Source of the DNA: Njordibacter sp937773555
GTDB lineage: Bacteria > Pseudomonadota > Gammaproteobacteria > Pseudomonadales > Balneatricaceae
Length of the DNA: 64,000 nt
Reading direction: 5' to 3'
NCBI RefSeq assembly: GCF_047730085.1
Contig: NZ_CP159830.1
Location: forward strand, 2,108,001-2,172,000
Shown: piece by piece, positions 8,073 through 16,864 of the stretch
Layout: every line of letters starts with the position of its first letter
How positions within the stretch are numbered: the stretch's first letter is position 1
The notes under the pieces: model-generated
Databases searched by the model: none
Seen by the model: the letters and a program-made list of their open reading frames with translations, nothing else
What the model was told of the DNA's origin: nothing
Made by a program: the position numbers and the translations under genes

Positions 8073-9320
8073 TTAGCTAAAGCGCCCAATACTATAGGCT
8101 GTTAAGTCTGTACCTTTGTCGGGTTCCAACAAATCTTCAGCTACCATTTGCCCACTAGACGCGGCCTGAGTCATACCTAAATGGGCATGGCCAAAGGCAT
8201 AAGACAATCCCTGCCATTTTACTGACCGGCCTAGCACAGGCAATGAATCTGGCGTAGATGGCCGATGTCCCATCCATTGCTGGCCGTTTTTGGTATTTAA
8301 CTCGGGTAGGTAGCGCTTGGCTAGAGCCAATAAATTTTCACTGCGCTTAAAGTTGGGCGCAGCTGTTAAGCCCGCAAATTCTGACGCACCGCCAACGCGC
8401 ACACCAACAGATAAAGGCGACACAGCAAACATTTGTTCGGCAAATAAAAGCTCATGGCTTAAGGCTATATTAGGGTAAGGCAAGGTGGTGTTATAGCCTC
8501 GTTCAGATTCTAGCAAACACGTCTCTCCCACTTGTTTGGCTAGCTGTTTAGACCAAGCACCTGCGGCTACTAAGGTGATGTCTGAAACATGCTCACCCAC
8601 TGGCGTTTTAACACCCACTACCCGCTTGTCTTGAGTTACTAAAGCGTCTACATTAGCCGTTACCAAGGCCACACCTTGGCTCACTAACCATTCTCGCAAA
8701 CTTCCCACTAGGGCCTTCGGGTCGTCAATAATGCGCCATTGGGGCTGCAATACACCGAAGGACTTTGTCTGCCCTATAGCAGGCTCCATACGCCTTAATT
8801 CAGCCTCACCCAAAAGCTCAAAGTGTTGCCCATATTGCTTACGGATGTCCCACTCTTGCGCACTTAATTTAAAACTTTTGTAATCATCGTAGACTCTAAT
8901 ACAGCCTTTATCTCGCACTTTATCTGCATAGCCTATGGCTTTAAGCATAGGGTCATAGTCTGCACTTACTCTACCATTGATGGCCTGCAGTGCTTTGGCA
9001 ATGTGCGAGACGTTTTTTTTACGGCTATGCCCAAGATACGCTAGTAACCAGGGTATAAATTGAGGAATGTGGGCTGGCCTTATAGACAAGGGGCCCATTG
9101 GGTCTAACAGCCACTTGGGTATAGACCAAATTTGCCCTGGCAAACTGTGCGGCACACATTCACTGATAGCTAGAGCGCCAGCGTTACCATAAGAGGTTTT
9201 ATCTCCCACAGGGTCTCGGTCTACAATAGTGACGCTAACCCCTCTAATGTGTAGGGCATAAGCACAGCATAGGCCTACCATCCCAGCCCCAACAACAATA
9301 GCGCTTTTAGGTTGTTGCAC
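8073..9320 (-). CDS. FAD-dependent D-amino-acid dehydrogenase-like oxidoreductase (DadA/DAO family)
   Basis: A 415-residue flavoprotein. The N-terminal dinucleotide-binding motif GAGMVGLCCAYAL is followed by VTIVDRDP. The C-terminal DAO-family signature is also present (GHRPSTPDSLPVLG, then GHAHLGMTQAASSG). This is the architecture of DadA and the bacterial hydroxy-D-proline dehydrogenases, which oxidise D-amino or cyclic imino acids and pass electrons to the respiratory chain. Translation starts at GTG 9320. It lies two bases after the stop of the saccharopine-dehydrogenase-like gene, so the two are co-transcribed. The substrate is not decided by the sequence. The D-amino-acid cassette at 16-23 kb makes a D-amino acid attractive, but a proline- or lysine-related imine is also possible. 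Confidence 0.82.
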   Translation of the reverse strand: MQQPKSAIVVGAGMVGLCCAYALHIRGVSVTIVDRDPVGDKTSYGNAGALAISECVPHSLPGQIWSIPKWLLDPMGPLSIRPAHIPQFIPWLLAYLGHSRKKNVSHIAKALQAINGRVSADYDPMLKAIGYADKVRDKGCIRVYDDYKSFKLSAQEWDIRKQYGQHFELLGEAELRRMEPAIGQTKSFGVLQPQWRIIDDPKALVGSLREWLVSQGVALVTANVDALVTQDKRVVGVKTPVGEHVSDITLVAAGAWSKQLAKQVGETCLLESERGYNTTLPYPNIALSHELLFAEQMFAVSPLSVGVRVGGASEFAGLTAAPNFKRSENLLALAKRYLPELNTKNGQQWMGHRPSTPDSLPVLGRSVKWQGLSYAFGHAHLGMTQAASSGQMVAEDLLEPDKGTDLTAYSIGRFS

Positions 9321-9322
9321 AG

Positions 9323-10486
9323 TTAAACCAGATGATTCAGGTGTTTAATGGGCTCATGGTGATCATTTAGATAACTCAACCAATCAGACACTAAGCTAAT
9401 TTCGTTGGGTGCGGCACTAACACCTGCACTAATACGCTCTTCTAAAACAGCATCAACAGCTAAACTCACCGTGGTCGATACCAAGCGCGCCATGGCGCTA
9501 CCTTGGTCCTTACCAAAGGCATCCATTGAGTAGCTTTGGTGCCAAATACATTGGTTAGTATCTGCATCTTTGGCCAACAGCTCTACATACAATACCACGC
9601 GGTCTTGCTCACCGTCTTTATAAGCGTATCGCTGCCAAAGCTCATCAGACTTGGCAGCAAGCTTGGCGTTTGCATCCGCACCATCGGCAGATTCCACTAA
9701 ACTAAAAATGTCCTGCCATGCATCTGACCAGCCTGGTAGCCGCAAAGAACCACGGATAAATGTATCAACAGGCCACTGAGGGTCAAATTGGTATTGGGCC
9801 ATGAAGGGTAGTGAGTCACGGTTAGGAATGGCTTCAAAGGTTGAACTGTGCTCTTCAGACAGCGGCATCGTATAGTCACGCACGGCAAGCCAAGGCTTAC
9901 TATTGGTTTTAACTTCACCGCCTTCAAGCCATTTTGCAGTAGACCTAAGGGCAGTGAGCACACCCAGTGGCGACCAAGAAAACTTGTACTTAAAATCATT
10001 CTCTTCAGCAGGCAAGCCGCCACAAAATGACCTAAACTCTATATGATTAGTTTTTTTATATGCCGCAGACCCACGGTAATGGTTTAATAATGCATAAGCC
10101 AAGAGATGATCGATACCCGGGTCTAAGCCTACCTCGTTTACCAAACATAGGCCTTTCGATTTGGCTTGTTGGTTCAAGGCCTCCATGGCAGGTGATAAAT
10201 AGCTGCTGGACACAAAATGAGCTTGGCTATCTAGGGCTAACTGGGCCACCTGAAGATGAAATGACCCAGGCAACATGGATACCAAAATGTCACCCTTGCT
10301 TACATGACTAGCTAGTTGTTGCCAGTCTAGTGTTCGTGCCTGACATTGGCCTTCTAAATTATGGATAACGGCTTCAGCTTTACTTAAAGTACGGTTCCAC
10401 AACCATAACTCTGCACCATTACCGATGAGTCGTTTAATACCTGGCGCGCTAGAAAGCCCAGCGCCTAGCCAATGAATGATCGCCAT
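9323..10486 (-). CDS. Saccharopine dehydrogenase-like NAD(P)-binding protein
   Basis: A 387-residue protein. Its N-terminus MAIIHWLGAGLSSAPGIK is a Rossmann motif of the saccharopine dehydrogenase/homospermidine synthase superfamily. DILVSMLPGSFHLQVAQLAL and the NEVGLDPGIDHLLAYALL segment are strongly characteristic; the latter is the conserved GxDPGxxHL core. It is the first gene of a two-gene operon with the DadA-like gene. AGGG lies six bases before ATG 10486. The family reductively joins, or oxidatively splits, amino acids at a secondary amine. An imine-metabolising pair with the flavoenzyme is a reasonable inference. I cannot tell lysine degradation from another pathway. Confidence 0.8.
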   Translation of the reverse strand: MAIIHWLGAGLSSAPGIKRLIGNGAELWLWNRTLSKAEAVIHNLEGQCQARTLDWQQLASHVSKGDILVSMLPGSFHLQVAQLALDSQAHFVSSSYLSPAMEALNQQAKSKGLCLVNEVGLDPGIDHLLAYALLNHYRGSAAYKKTNHIEFRSFCGGLPAEENDFKYKFSWSPLGVLTALRSTAKWLEGGEVKTNSKPWLAVRDYTMPLSEEHSSTFEAIPNRDSLPFMAQYQFDPQWPVDTFIRGSLRLPGWSDAWQDIFSLVESADGADANAKLAAKSDELWQRYAYKDGEQDRVVLYVELLAKDADTNQCIWHQSYSMDAFGKDQGSAMARLVSTTVSLAVDAVLEERISAGVSAAPNEISLVSDWLSYLNDHHEPIKHLNHLV

Positions 10487-10573
10487 AACTAGCCCTTACC
10501 TTATGTTGGTTTATTTTATTGTATTTTTTATGTGTCGCGTTAGGCAATATAAAGTGCACTTTTTCATTAGCAA

Positions 10574-11530
10574 TTAACTTATCACTTCGCCTTTTGCTTG
10601 TAAATCTGCATGATAAGAGGACCTCACTAGTGGCCCACTGGCTACGTGCTTAAAGCCCATTGCTCTGGCTGCTACACCCAACTCATCAAACTCTGCAGGC
10701 GGCACAAACCGATCTACAGGCAAGTGGCTTAAACTCGGTTGTAAGTATTGTCCAAGGGTGAGCATATCTACATCGTGGTCTCGTAAATCTTGCAACACTT
10801 GCAATACTTCTTCGTTGGTTTCACCCAAACCCAACATTAGGCCTGATTTAGTTAACACGTCAGGACACCGCTGTTTGTATTTTTGCAGCAAATCCAAAGA
10901 CCATTGGTAGTCTGAACCTGGGCGGATCTTTTTGTATAGGCGGGGAATGGATTCCAAGTTATGGTTAAACACATGGGGAGGTGTTTGGGCTAGGATATCT
11001 AATGCAATGTCCATACGCCCCCGAAAGTCTGGCACAAGTACTTCAACCTGAGTTGTTGGCGTACGCTCATTAATGGCGCTAATACAATCTGCAAAATGCT
11101 GTGCACCACCATCTCTTAAATCGTCACGATCTACAGAGGTGACCACAACGTACTTAAGCGCCATATCAGCCACAGCAGTGGCTAATTCTCGAGGCTCATC
11201 GACGGCCAATGCATTGGGGCGCCCGTGGGCTACATCACAAAATGGGCATCGACGCGTGCAGATTTCACCCATAATCATAAAGGTTGCAGTGCCGTTACTA
11301 AAGCACTCGCCTAAGTTAGGGCAGTTAGCTTCTTCACATACAGAAGCCAGCTTATGCTCTCTAAGTTTAGATTTAATACGGTTAATTTCAGGCGAACTCA
11401 CAACTTTAATCCGCAACCAGTCTGGCTTACGAGGCATTTTTTCAGTCGGAATAACTTTAATTGGGATACGCGATACCTTATCGGCGCCACGAAGTTTAAC
11501 GCCTGCTTCTGCTTTGTATGATGTCGCCAT
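10574..11530 (-). CDS. lipA: Lipoyl synthase
   Basis: A radical-SAM enzyme that inserts two sulfurs into protein-bound octanoyl groups. Both iron-sulfur sites are present. The auxiliary cluster cysteines are Cys65, Cys70 and Cys76 (CEEANCPNLGEC). The radical-SAM cysteines are Cys91, Cys95 and Cys98 (CTRRCPFC). The C-terminal RSSYHAD motif supplies the conserved serine that ligates the auxiliary cluster. Its 318 residues are normal for the family. It follows lipB, the preceding step of the pathway, by 26 bases. This is the downstream end of the dacA-ybeD-lipB-lipA run. Confidence 0.98.
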   Translation of the reverse strand: MATSYKAEAGVKLRGADKVSRIPIKVIPTEKMPRKPDWLRIKVVSSPEINRIKSKLREHKLASVCEEANCPNLGECFSNGTATFMIMGEICTRRCPFCDVAHGRPNALAVDEPRELATAVADMALKYVVVTSVDRDDLRDGGAQHFADCISAINERTPTTQVEVLVPDFRGRMDIALDILAQTPPHVFNHNLESIPRLYKKIRPGSDYQWSLDLLQKYKQRCPDVLTKSGLMLGLGETNEEVLQVLQDLRDHDVDMLTLGQYLQPSLSHLPVDRFVPPAEFDELGVAARAMGFKHVASGPLVRSSYHADLQAKGEVIS

Positions 11531-11556
11531 AGTAACTTATTGCTCTTGTGTTATAT

Positions 11557-12231
11557 TCAATGGTGTCCAACCCAAGGTTGTTGAGTTGTCTTAACGTGTA
11601 GGTACTGCAATTGCTTTACTAAATGTTGGCACATGCTACGGGCTACTTGATCAAAATCAACCGCCTGATTAAAATCGATCATCTGCACCATGTCTAAACC
11701 AGGGTAGCCGCAGGGATTGATACGCTTAAAGGGGCTAAGATCCATGTCTACATTAAGAGCTAGGCCATGAAAACTACACCCTTTGCGAACACGCAGCCCC
11801 AATGAGGCTATTTTACTACCATGCACGTATACGCCAGGGGCTTTAGTGTCTGCATTAGCCGCAATGCCATAAGACTTCAAGCAGCCAACTAGTGCTTGCT
11901 CCATATGCGAAACTAGCATTCGAACACCTATACTTAAGCGTTTTAAATCTAACATTAGATAGATCATCATCTGCCCGGGCCCATGGTAAGTTACCTGACC
12001 CCCACGATCCGATTGTACTAGAGGTATGGTGCCTCGGTCTAACATATGTTCGGCCTTACCTGCCTGGCCTTGGGTAAATACAGGCAGGTGTTGTAATACC
12101 CATATCTCATCTAAAGTCGCCTCATCCCGCTGATTGGTAAAGTCTTGCATACCTTGCCAACTGAGTTCATAGGCTTGGGGTGATAGCAGCCTTATTAACA
12201 CCCCTTTTTTAGCGGCTAAGCTAGAGGACAA
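11557..12231 (-). CDS. lipB: Octanoyl-ACP:protein octanoyltransferase
   Basis: Transfers octanoate from acyl carrier protein to lipoyl domains, before LipA. The family motif RGGQVTYHGPGQ is present. So is the catalytic pair, the Lys in SKIASLGLRVRKG and the Cys in RINPCGYPG. The only start giving full length is TTG at 12231, with AAGG six bases upstream. That start lies inside the ybeD coding end, so the genes overlap by 11 bases, implying coupled translation. The product is 224 residues. A TTG start on a housekeeping gene may lower its expression. Confidence 0.95.
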   Translation of the reverse strand: MSSSLAAKKGVLIRLLSPQAYELSWQGMQDFTNQRDEATLDEIWVLQHLPVFTQGQAGKAEHMLDRGTIPLVQSDRGGQVTYHGPGQMMIYLMLDLKRLSIGVRMLVSHMEQALVGCLKSYGIAANADTKAPGVYVHGSKIASLGLRVRKGCSFHGLALNVDMDLSPFKRINPCGYPGLDMVQMIDFNQAVDFDQVARSMCQHLVKQLQYLHVKTTQQPWVGHH

Positions 12232-12499
12232 GTTTAACCTTGCCGCTGTCCATTAGAGTTTGATGTATTTCTTTTAAATGATCTTCACTCTGAGCGGTTA
12301 CCGCCAGACGTATAGACTGAAACGTGCCATTTCGGCTATCTACTACCTGCACTTTTTTGGGGTCTAGTTCGGGGGCCAAACGCTGCATACATTCAACCAC
12401 CCACTTATGATAATTTGCCGTTTTAAGGCCCACAATTTTTAAACTATAGTTAGCGCAGGGAAACTCAATTTTTGGGGCTTCAGGCTTAACTTTCATCAT
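12221..12499 (-). CDS. ybeD: YbeD family protein (DUF493)
   Basis: A small 92-residue protein of the YbeD/DUF493 family, an alpha/beta fold resembling ACT-like regulatory domains. The family pattern is visible: IEFPCxYxxKIVG near the start, then a central VxxxxSRNGxxQSIRLxVTA segment. It is almost always found between dacA and lipB in gammaproteobacteria, as here. Its start overlaps the dacA stop by four bases (ATGA) and its end overlaps lipB. A regulatory role in lipoate or wall metabolism has been guessed from this position, but the function is not established. Confidence 0.93.
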   Translation of the reverse strand: MMKVKPEAPKIEFPCANYSLKIVGLKTANYHKWVVECMQRLAPELDPKKVQVVDSRNGTFQSIRLAVTAQSEDHLKEIHQTLMDSGKVKLVL

Positions 12500-13716
12500 T
12501 CGCCACTAATAAGTCGTTTTGCACTATCGGTAATGCCTTTGAAAAAACCACCTTCAAGTATATCGTTACTGGCAACTAAATCTCGCTCTAAAATAATGTC
12601 TGTGTCTAGGGTAATGACAAGCTTACCTAAAATATCACCGGCAGATAATGGGGCTTCAATGCCGTTATTAATGTCCATGGTCGCTTTAATGTATTTGGCT
12701 TGGCCACGTGGAATAGTGACAGCAACTTCACTTTCAAGCATTAACTCCATGTAGTCTTGTGCACCGCCCCAAACCCGAGCTTCGTTTAAAATTTCTTGGG
12801 CGTCGTAAAGCACATGTGTTTCAAAAAAGCGCATGCCGTAGGTGATGAGTTTTTGTGATTCTTGTGCCCGAGCCTCAGTGCTGGCGGCACCTAGAACAAC
12901 AGAAATTAAACGCTGGCCATCCTTTTTAGCTGATGCCACCAAACAGTATCCAGCCTCAGACGTATAGCCTGTTTTTAGTCCATCTACTGTACTGTCACGC
13001 CACAACAACTTATTACGATTTGGCTGCCTAATTTTATTAAAGGTAAACTCTTTTTCCGAATACACCTTATATTGCTCAGGGTATTCACGAATAATTGCCC
13101 GAGCCAGGGTGGCTAGATCCCGTGCTGTAGTTTTATGGCCTTCTGCTGGCAAGCCTGTAGAGTTGCGAAAGTGTGTTTGAGTCATGCCTAGGCGCACAGC
13201 ATGCTGGTTCATTAAATCTGCAAAAGCGTCTTCGCTGCCTGCCAAATGTTCTGCAACTGCTACACTGGCGTCGTTACCAGATTGAATGATAATGCCACGC
13301 ATTAAGTCTTCTAATTTAACAAAGGTGCCCTCTTGGATAAACATCCGCGAACCCTTTGTTCGCCATGCCTTTTCACTAATACGCACCTGGTCATCTAACG
13401 AAACGTTGCCCAAAGCTACCTCATAGTCCAACATGTAAGCGGTCATTAACTTGGTTAAGCTCGCTGGGGCCAGCACGTCGTCGGCGTTCATTTCAACAAT
13501 CACCTCACCAGTGATCGCATCGATTAATATATAGGACTTAGCTGCCAGCTGGGGAGGTTGAGGCACAAGGGCTTGAGCAGCGTGGGCAGAAGTAGCCAGG
13601 CCAATAGGTAGCAGCATGGATGCGGCTGCAACCAGCACCACAGTTTTAACGCTATGTTTTATTGCCTGCTTCACGCCGCAAAATAATAACTTAGCCGAAG
13701 CCACAATATTTACCAT
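12496..13716 (-). CDS. dacA: D-alanyl-D-alanine carboxypeptidase (PBP5/6 family)
   Basis: A periplasmic penicillin-binding protein that trims the terminal D-Ala from peptidoglycan stem pentapeptides. The acyl-serine motif SLTK lies at residues 86-89, followed by SGN (QSGNDA) and KTG (LKTGYT). A signal peptide ends near TSAHAAQA. A C-terminal beta domain and a final amphipathic stretch (FFKGITDSAKRLISG) fit PBP5 membrane anchoring. I chose ATG 13716, seven bases after AGGTG, over a TTG two codons earlier. The released D-Ala is a natural substrate for the transaminase and racemase encoded at 21-23 kb, which is a functional inference. Confidence 0.96.
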   Translation of the reverse strand: MVNIVASAKLLFCGVKQAIKHSVKTVVLVAAASMLLPIGLATSAHAAQALVPQPPQLAAKSYILIDAITGEVIVEMNADDVLAPASLTKLMTAYMLDYEVALGNVSLDDQVRISEKAWRTKGSRMFIQEGTFVKLEDLMRGIIIQSGNDASVAVAEHLAGSEDAFADLMNQHAVRLGMTQTHFRNSTGLPAEGHKTTARDLATLARAIIREYPEQYKVYSEKEFTFNKIRQPNRNKLLWRDSTVDGLKTGYTSEAGYCLVASAKKDGQRLISVVLGAASTEARAQESQKLITYGMRFFETHVLYDAQEILNEARVWGGAQDYMELMLESEVAVTIPRGQAKYIKATMDINNGIEAPLSAGDILGKLVITLDTDIILERDLVASNDILEGGFFKGITDSAKRLISGE

Positions 13717-13817
13717 ACTCAAACACCTTAGTTTATTGGTCCAATGACCTAATCATTTTCATTGGCAATTTTCAACGGCTCAAAGTGTACCATGAGAGAC
13801 ACGCTTGAGGCAGCAAA

Positions 13818-14864
13818 TTAAGGCTTTATCATAAGCCCTTGGCCACGCCCTAAGGTTGCCAATTGCTGCATCAATAAAGTGGCACTGCCAGCATCTGTGA
13901 TAGGCCCAATAAGGATGCGAAATAAATCTGGCCGATCACTAGCCTGCTCTACAAAAACATTAGCTCGCTTAAGCTCCTGTACTAGAGCGTTTCGCAACAA
14001 TAAAGCGCTACCAATGTTCGACACTGCCGCTACCTGCACGTAATAGCCAGACACACGTTTGTATTGTTGGCGAATTTCATTCTGGGATGAAGACCGCACC
14101 TGAGCCACTGGCTTAACACTAACTGCAGCAGTTTTAGCCGCGGATTTAACAGGCACAATAGCTTTGCTTTGTGACGCAGAAAAACTATTACTATTACGCT
14201 GCTTACGAATGCTTTGTTCTAGTGCAGGGCTCCACTGACTCGCATCAATGGCCTCAACTAACACTTCTGCAACACCCGTTTTGCGGTAATCTAATTTACT
14301 GGCGGCAGCATAAGACAAATCAATCACGCGATCACCATGAAACGGGCCCCGATCATTCACTCTAACAATGACCATCTTATTATTAGCCAGGTTAGTAATT
14401 CGAGCGAAGGTAGGCAGAGGCAAAGACTTATGAGCTGCACTCATTGCATACATGTCATAGGTTTCCCCGTTAGAGGTTAAATGACCATGAAACTTTTGCC
14501 CATACCAAGACGCTAAACCGCGCTCTTGATAGCCAACGCTAGACGCCATTACCGAGTAGGATTTACCCCACACTTGGTATTGACTCTTATTGCCACCTCG
14601 GCTGTGGGGCTCTACTTTTGGAATGGCATCTGGGGCCTTACTCATGTCTAGGTGCTGCTTGGGGCCCAAGTCTTGTTTAATGGCATAACGTGCTTCGGTT
14701 TTAGCCTTAGCAGCCGCTACTATTGCCACTTGCGAATTGCCCACGCTTGTATTGCTATTGGGCTGGGCACTAGCATTGCCGCTGGGTTGTTGGCTGGAAG
14801 TAGAGCAAGCACTCACAGCCAGGGCCAAGAGGGTCGTTAAAATAATTTGGAATCTATACTGCAT
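13818..14864 (-). CDS. rlpA: Septal ring lytic transglycosylase RlpA (lipoprotein with SPOR domain)
   Basis: An outer-membrane lipoprotein that cleaves denuded glycan strands at the division site. The signal peptide ends in LAVSAC, with lipidated Cys20. The RlpA double-psi beta-barrel is recognised by GLASWYGQKFHGHLTSNGE and the VRVNDRGPFHGDRVIDLSYAAA block. A C-terminal SPOR domain (GYYVQVAAVSN to FRILIGPI) would bind denuded septal murein. ATG 14864 is preferred over TTG 14873. It sits 15 bases after mltB in the conserved mltB-rlpA-dacA order. Length (348 residues) is ordinary. Confidence 0.94.
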   Translation of the reverse strand: MQYRFQIILTTLLALAVSACSTSSQQPSGNASAQPNSNTSVGNSQVAIVAAAKAKTEARYAIKQDLGPKQHLDMSKAPDAIPKVEPHSRGGNKSQYQVWGKSYSVMASSVGYQERGLASWYGQKFHGHLTSNGETYDMYAMSAAHKSLPLPTFARITNLANNKMVIVRVNDRGPFHGDRVIDLSYAAASKLDYRKTGVAEVLVEAIDASQWSPALEQSIRKQRNSNSFSASQSKAIVPVKSAAKTAAVSVKPVAQVRSSSQNEIRQQYKRVSGYYVQVAAVSNIGSALLLRNALVQELKRANVFVEQASDRPDLFRILIGPITDAGSATLLMQQLATLGRGQGLMIKP

Positions 14865-14879
14865 GTTATACAACCTAGT

Positions 14880-15842
14880 TTAGGGTTTGGCGATACCTTG
14901 GGCAATTTCTACCACCGCACGACTATACCAAAGTGAATGATTATAACGTGTTATGGCGTAAAAGTTAGCACCCCCTAAACGATGCTCAGCCTCATTTTCG
15001 GTGGAAAAAGCATACAAGTTGAATTCCTTCATTTTGTCTGCCAACTCTGGCACTCGAATACCCCTGAGCTGCCATTGCTCTAGGGTTATACCTTGCCGTT
15101 TAGCTTTTTTACTCACCCAAACTGGGTCTATTTTTGTGTCTACTTCTACCAGCCATGGTTCATTAGCCTGCCAACCATGACGTGCTAAGTAATTGGCAAT
15201 ACTGGCAAAATTATCAGCCTCACTGTGGAATAAATCAATGCGGCCATCACCATCACCGTCTAGGGCAAAATCACGATAACTTGTAGGGATAAATTGTCCC
15301 ATGCCCACAGCACCTGCAGCAGACCCTTTAACCAGCATAGGATCTAGGCCCTGACTATGGCTGAGACGAAAAAACTCAGCTAATTGACGCTGATAAAACT
15401 GACTTCTACGGGGGTAGTCAAACGATAACGTTGCAAGCACCCGCAAGGCCAGATGCTTACCCATGTTGTTACCATAATTACTTTCAATACCTGCAATGGC
15501 AGCAATAATAGCGGCATCAACGCCAGTTTCTTGAGCGACTAAATTCAATTGAGTTGCATGCTGTTTGAGAAACTTTCGGCCTAAGTTAATGCGCGACGGA
15601 GTCACCAGTCGCTGTTGATAACCACGCCATAATAATTTGCTTTCTGGTGCGTTCCGCAGTATTGGCACAATACTGGGTTTGGCTTTAGTTTGGGACAAAT
15701 ACTGTAACACCTCAGTTCTAGTAAAACCCACATCACCTGCCTCATCCAGCCACTTTGCTACGTCATCTCGCTGGTCGAAGCCAGCATACCCATGAGCGCT
15801 AAACAGCCCAACTATAAGCCAACTTAATACGATCTTTCTCAC
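14880..15842 (-). CDS. mltB: Lytic murein transglycosylase B
   Basis: Cleaves murein glycan strands non-hydrolytically, forming 1,6-anhydro-muramyl ends. The family core is clear: AIAGIESNYGNN with the catalytic Glu, then SAAGAVGMGQFIPTSYRDFA, and the DGDGDGRIDLF stretch with the metal-binding-like loop. I place the start at GTG 15842. It has an excellent AAGGAG box six bases upstream and begins a textbook signal peptide (VRKIVLSWLIVGLFSAHGYA). An upstream ATG at 15860 lacks a ribosome site. There is no lipobox, so the form is soluble periplasmic. Normally rodA lies immediately upstream; here the D-amino-acid cassette intervenes. Confidence 0.93.
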   Translation of the reverse strand: MRKIVLSWLIVGLFSAHGYAGFDQRDDVAKWLDEAGDVGFTRTEVLQYLSQTKAKPSIVPILRNAPESKLLWRGYQQRLVTPSRINLGRKFLKQHATQLNLVAQETGVDAAIIAAIAGIESNYGNNMGKHLALRVLATLSFDYPRRSQFYQRQLAEFFRLSHSQGLDPMLVKGSAAGAVGMGQFIPTSYRDFALDGDGDGRIDLFHSEADNFASIANYLARHGWQANEPWLVEVDTKIDPVWVSKKAKRQGITLEQWQLRGIRVPELADKMKEFNLYAFSTENEAEHRLGGANFYAITRYNHSLWYSRAVVEIAQGIAKP

Positions 15843-15914
15843 ACCCTTCTCCTTGGACATTTGGCTTTGCTAATGTTGACACAACTTAAGCTAGTTACGC
15901 TCTTTTAAACTAAA

Positions 15915-15976
15915 ATCTATCAATTAACACGCAGAATATCAATAAGCCGATCAGTTGATAAAATATATCTATCAAT
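15915..15976 (+). promoter_or_regulatory. Cluster of TATCAA half-sites, candidate LysR operator
   Basis: Four copies of TATCAA or its complement lie in the mltB/cassette intergenic region: 15918-15923, 15937-15942, 15955-15960 (inverted) and 15970-15975. The middle pair forms a perfect inverted repeat, TATCAA-N12-TTGATA. The outer copies share the ten bases ATCTATCAAT, 52 bp apart, about five helical turns. The cluster lies 90-150 bases upstream of the first cassette gene. A weak -10 candidate TATAAC is at 16039-16044. Binding by the LysR protein encoded at 20210 is inferred. Confidence 0.45.
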
Positions 15977-16067
15977 ACGCCAAATAGATTTAATTAGACA
16001 CTACCGCTTTTGGACTGCAAAATACATGCAAATACAGATATAACCATCATTAATTGCCGGACGCTCT

Positions 16068-16850
16068 ATGACCCTAACACCACTGCAACTTAGGCAACAA
16101 ATCCGTAGCGGATCTATGACTGATAATACCTCTGGATTATGCTCTGGTTACGTACAGGGCAACCTGTGTATCTTACCTGAAGATTATGCCAACGATTTCT
16201 TAAAATTTTGCCACCTAAACCCCAAGCCATGCCCTATTATTGGCATGTCAGAAAACCCTGGCGACTTTCGCCTAAAAAGCCTGGGCCAAGACATCGACCT
16301 GCGTACTGACATACCGCAGTATAAACTATTTAATCATGGCAAAGCTGAACATCAAGTGAGCAATATTATTGATCATTGGCGTGACGACCTGGTCGCTTTT
16401 GTACTAGGCTGCTCGTTCTCTTTTGAGGAAGCTCTGATCGCTGATGGCCTTGATGTACGTAATCTTTCAGAAGGGGTGAATGTGCCTATGTATCGCACTA
16501 ATATTGCGTGTAAGGAAGCCGGTCCATTTGCGGGCAATATGGTCGTAAGCATGCGCCCGTACAAACCTGCAGATGCAATAAGAGCCATTCAAATATGTAG
16601 CCGATTCCCATCTGTCCATGGCGCCCCAGTACATTTTGGCAACCCCAGTGAAATTGGTATTAGCAACCTCAACCAACCTGATTTTGGTGACAAGGTATCT
16701 CTTAATGAAGGCGAAGTACCTGTGTTTTGGGCCTGTGGTGTCACCCCTCAGGTGGCCGTTGAAAATGCTAAACCGCCGTTCTGTATCACCCATGCGCCAG
16801 GTTGTATGCTGGTAACAGATTTACCTAACAGCCAATTAGCCATATTTTAG
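16068..16850 (+). CDS. DUF1445 protein (YcsI family), candidate D-glutamate cyclase component
   Basis: A 260-residue member of the DUF1445/YcsI family, often annotated as putative hydro-lyase. Family signatures are present: RQQIRSG near the start, GYVQGNLCILP at about residues 27-37, FVLGCSFSFEEAL in the middle, and NIACKEAGPFAGNMVVSMRP, then HAPGCMLVTD at the end. The same domain forms the N-terminal half of the animal mitochondrial D-glutamate cyclase, which makes 5-oxo-D-proline from D-glutamate. Here it opens an operon with 5-oxoprolinase genes 14 bases downstream. Production of 5-oxoproline for PxpABC is therefore a well-motivated inference, not proven. It may need the DUF4392 protein encoded at 19319. 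Confidence 0.85.
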   Translation: MTLTPLQLRQQIRSGSMTDNTSGLCSGYVQGNLCILPEDYANDFLKFCHLNPKPCPIIGMSENPGDFRLKSLGQDIDLRTDIPQYKLFNHGKAEHQVSNIIDHWRDDLVAFVLGCSFSFEEALIADGLDVRNLSEGVNVPMYRTNIACKEAGPFAGNMVVSMRPYKPADAIRAIQICSRFPSVHGAPVHFGNPSEIGISNLNQPDFGDKVSLNEGEVPVFWACGVTPQVAVENAKPPFCITHAPGCMLVTDLPNSQLAIF

Positions 16851-16864
16851 GTAAGGGGAAAAAC

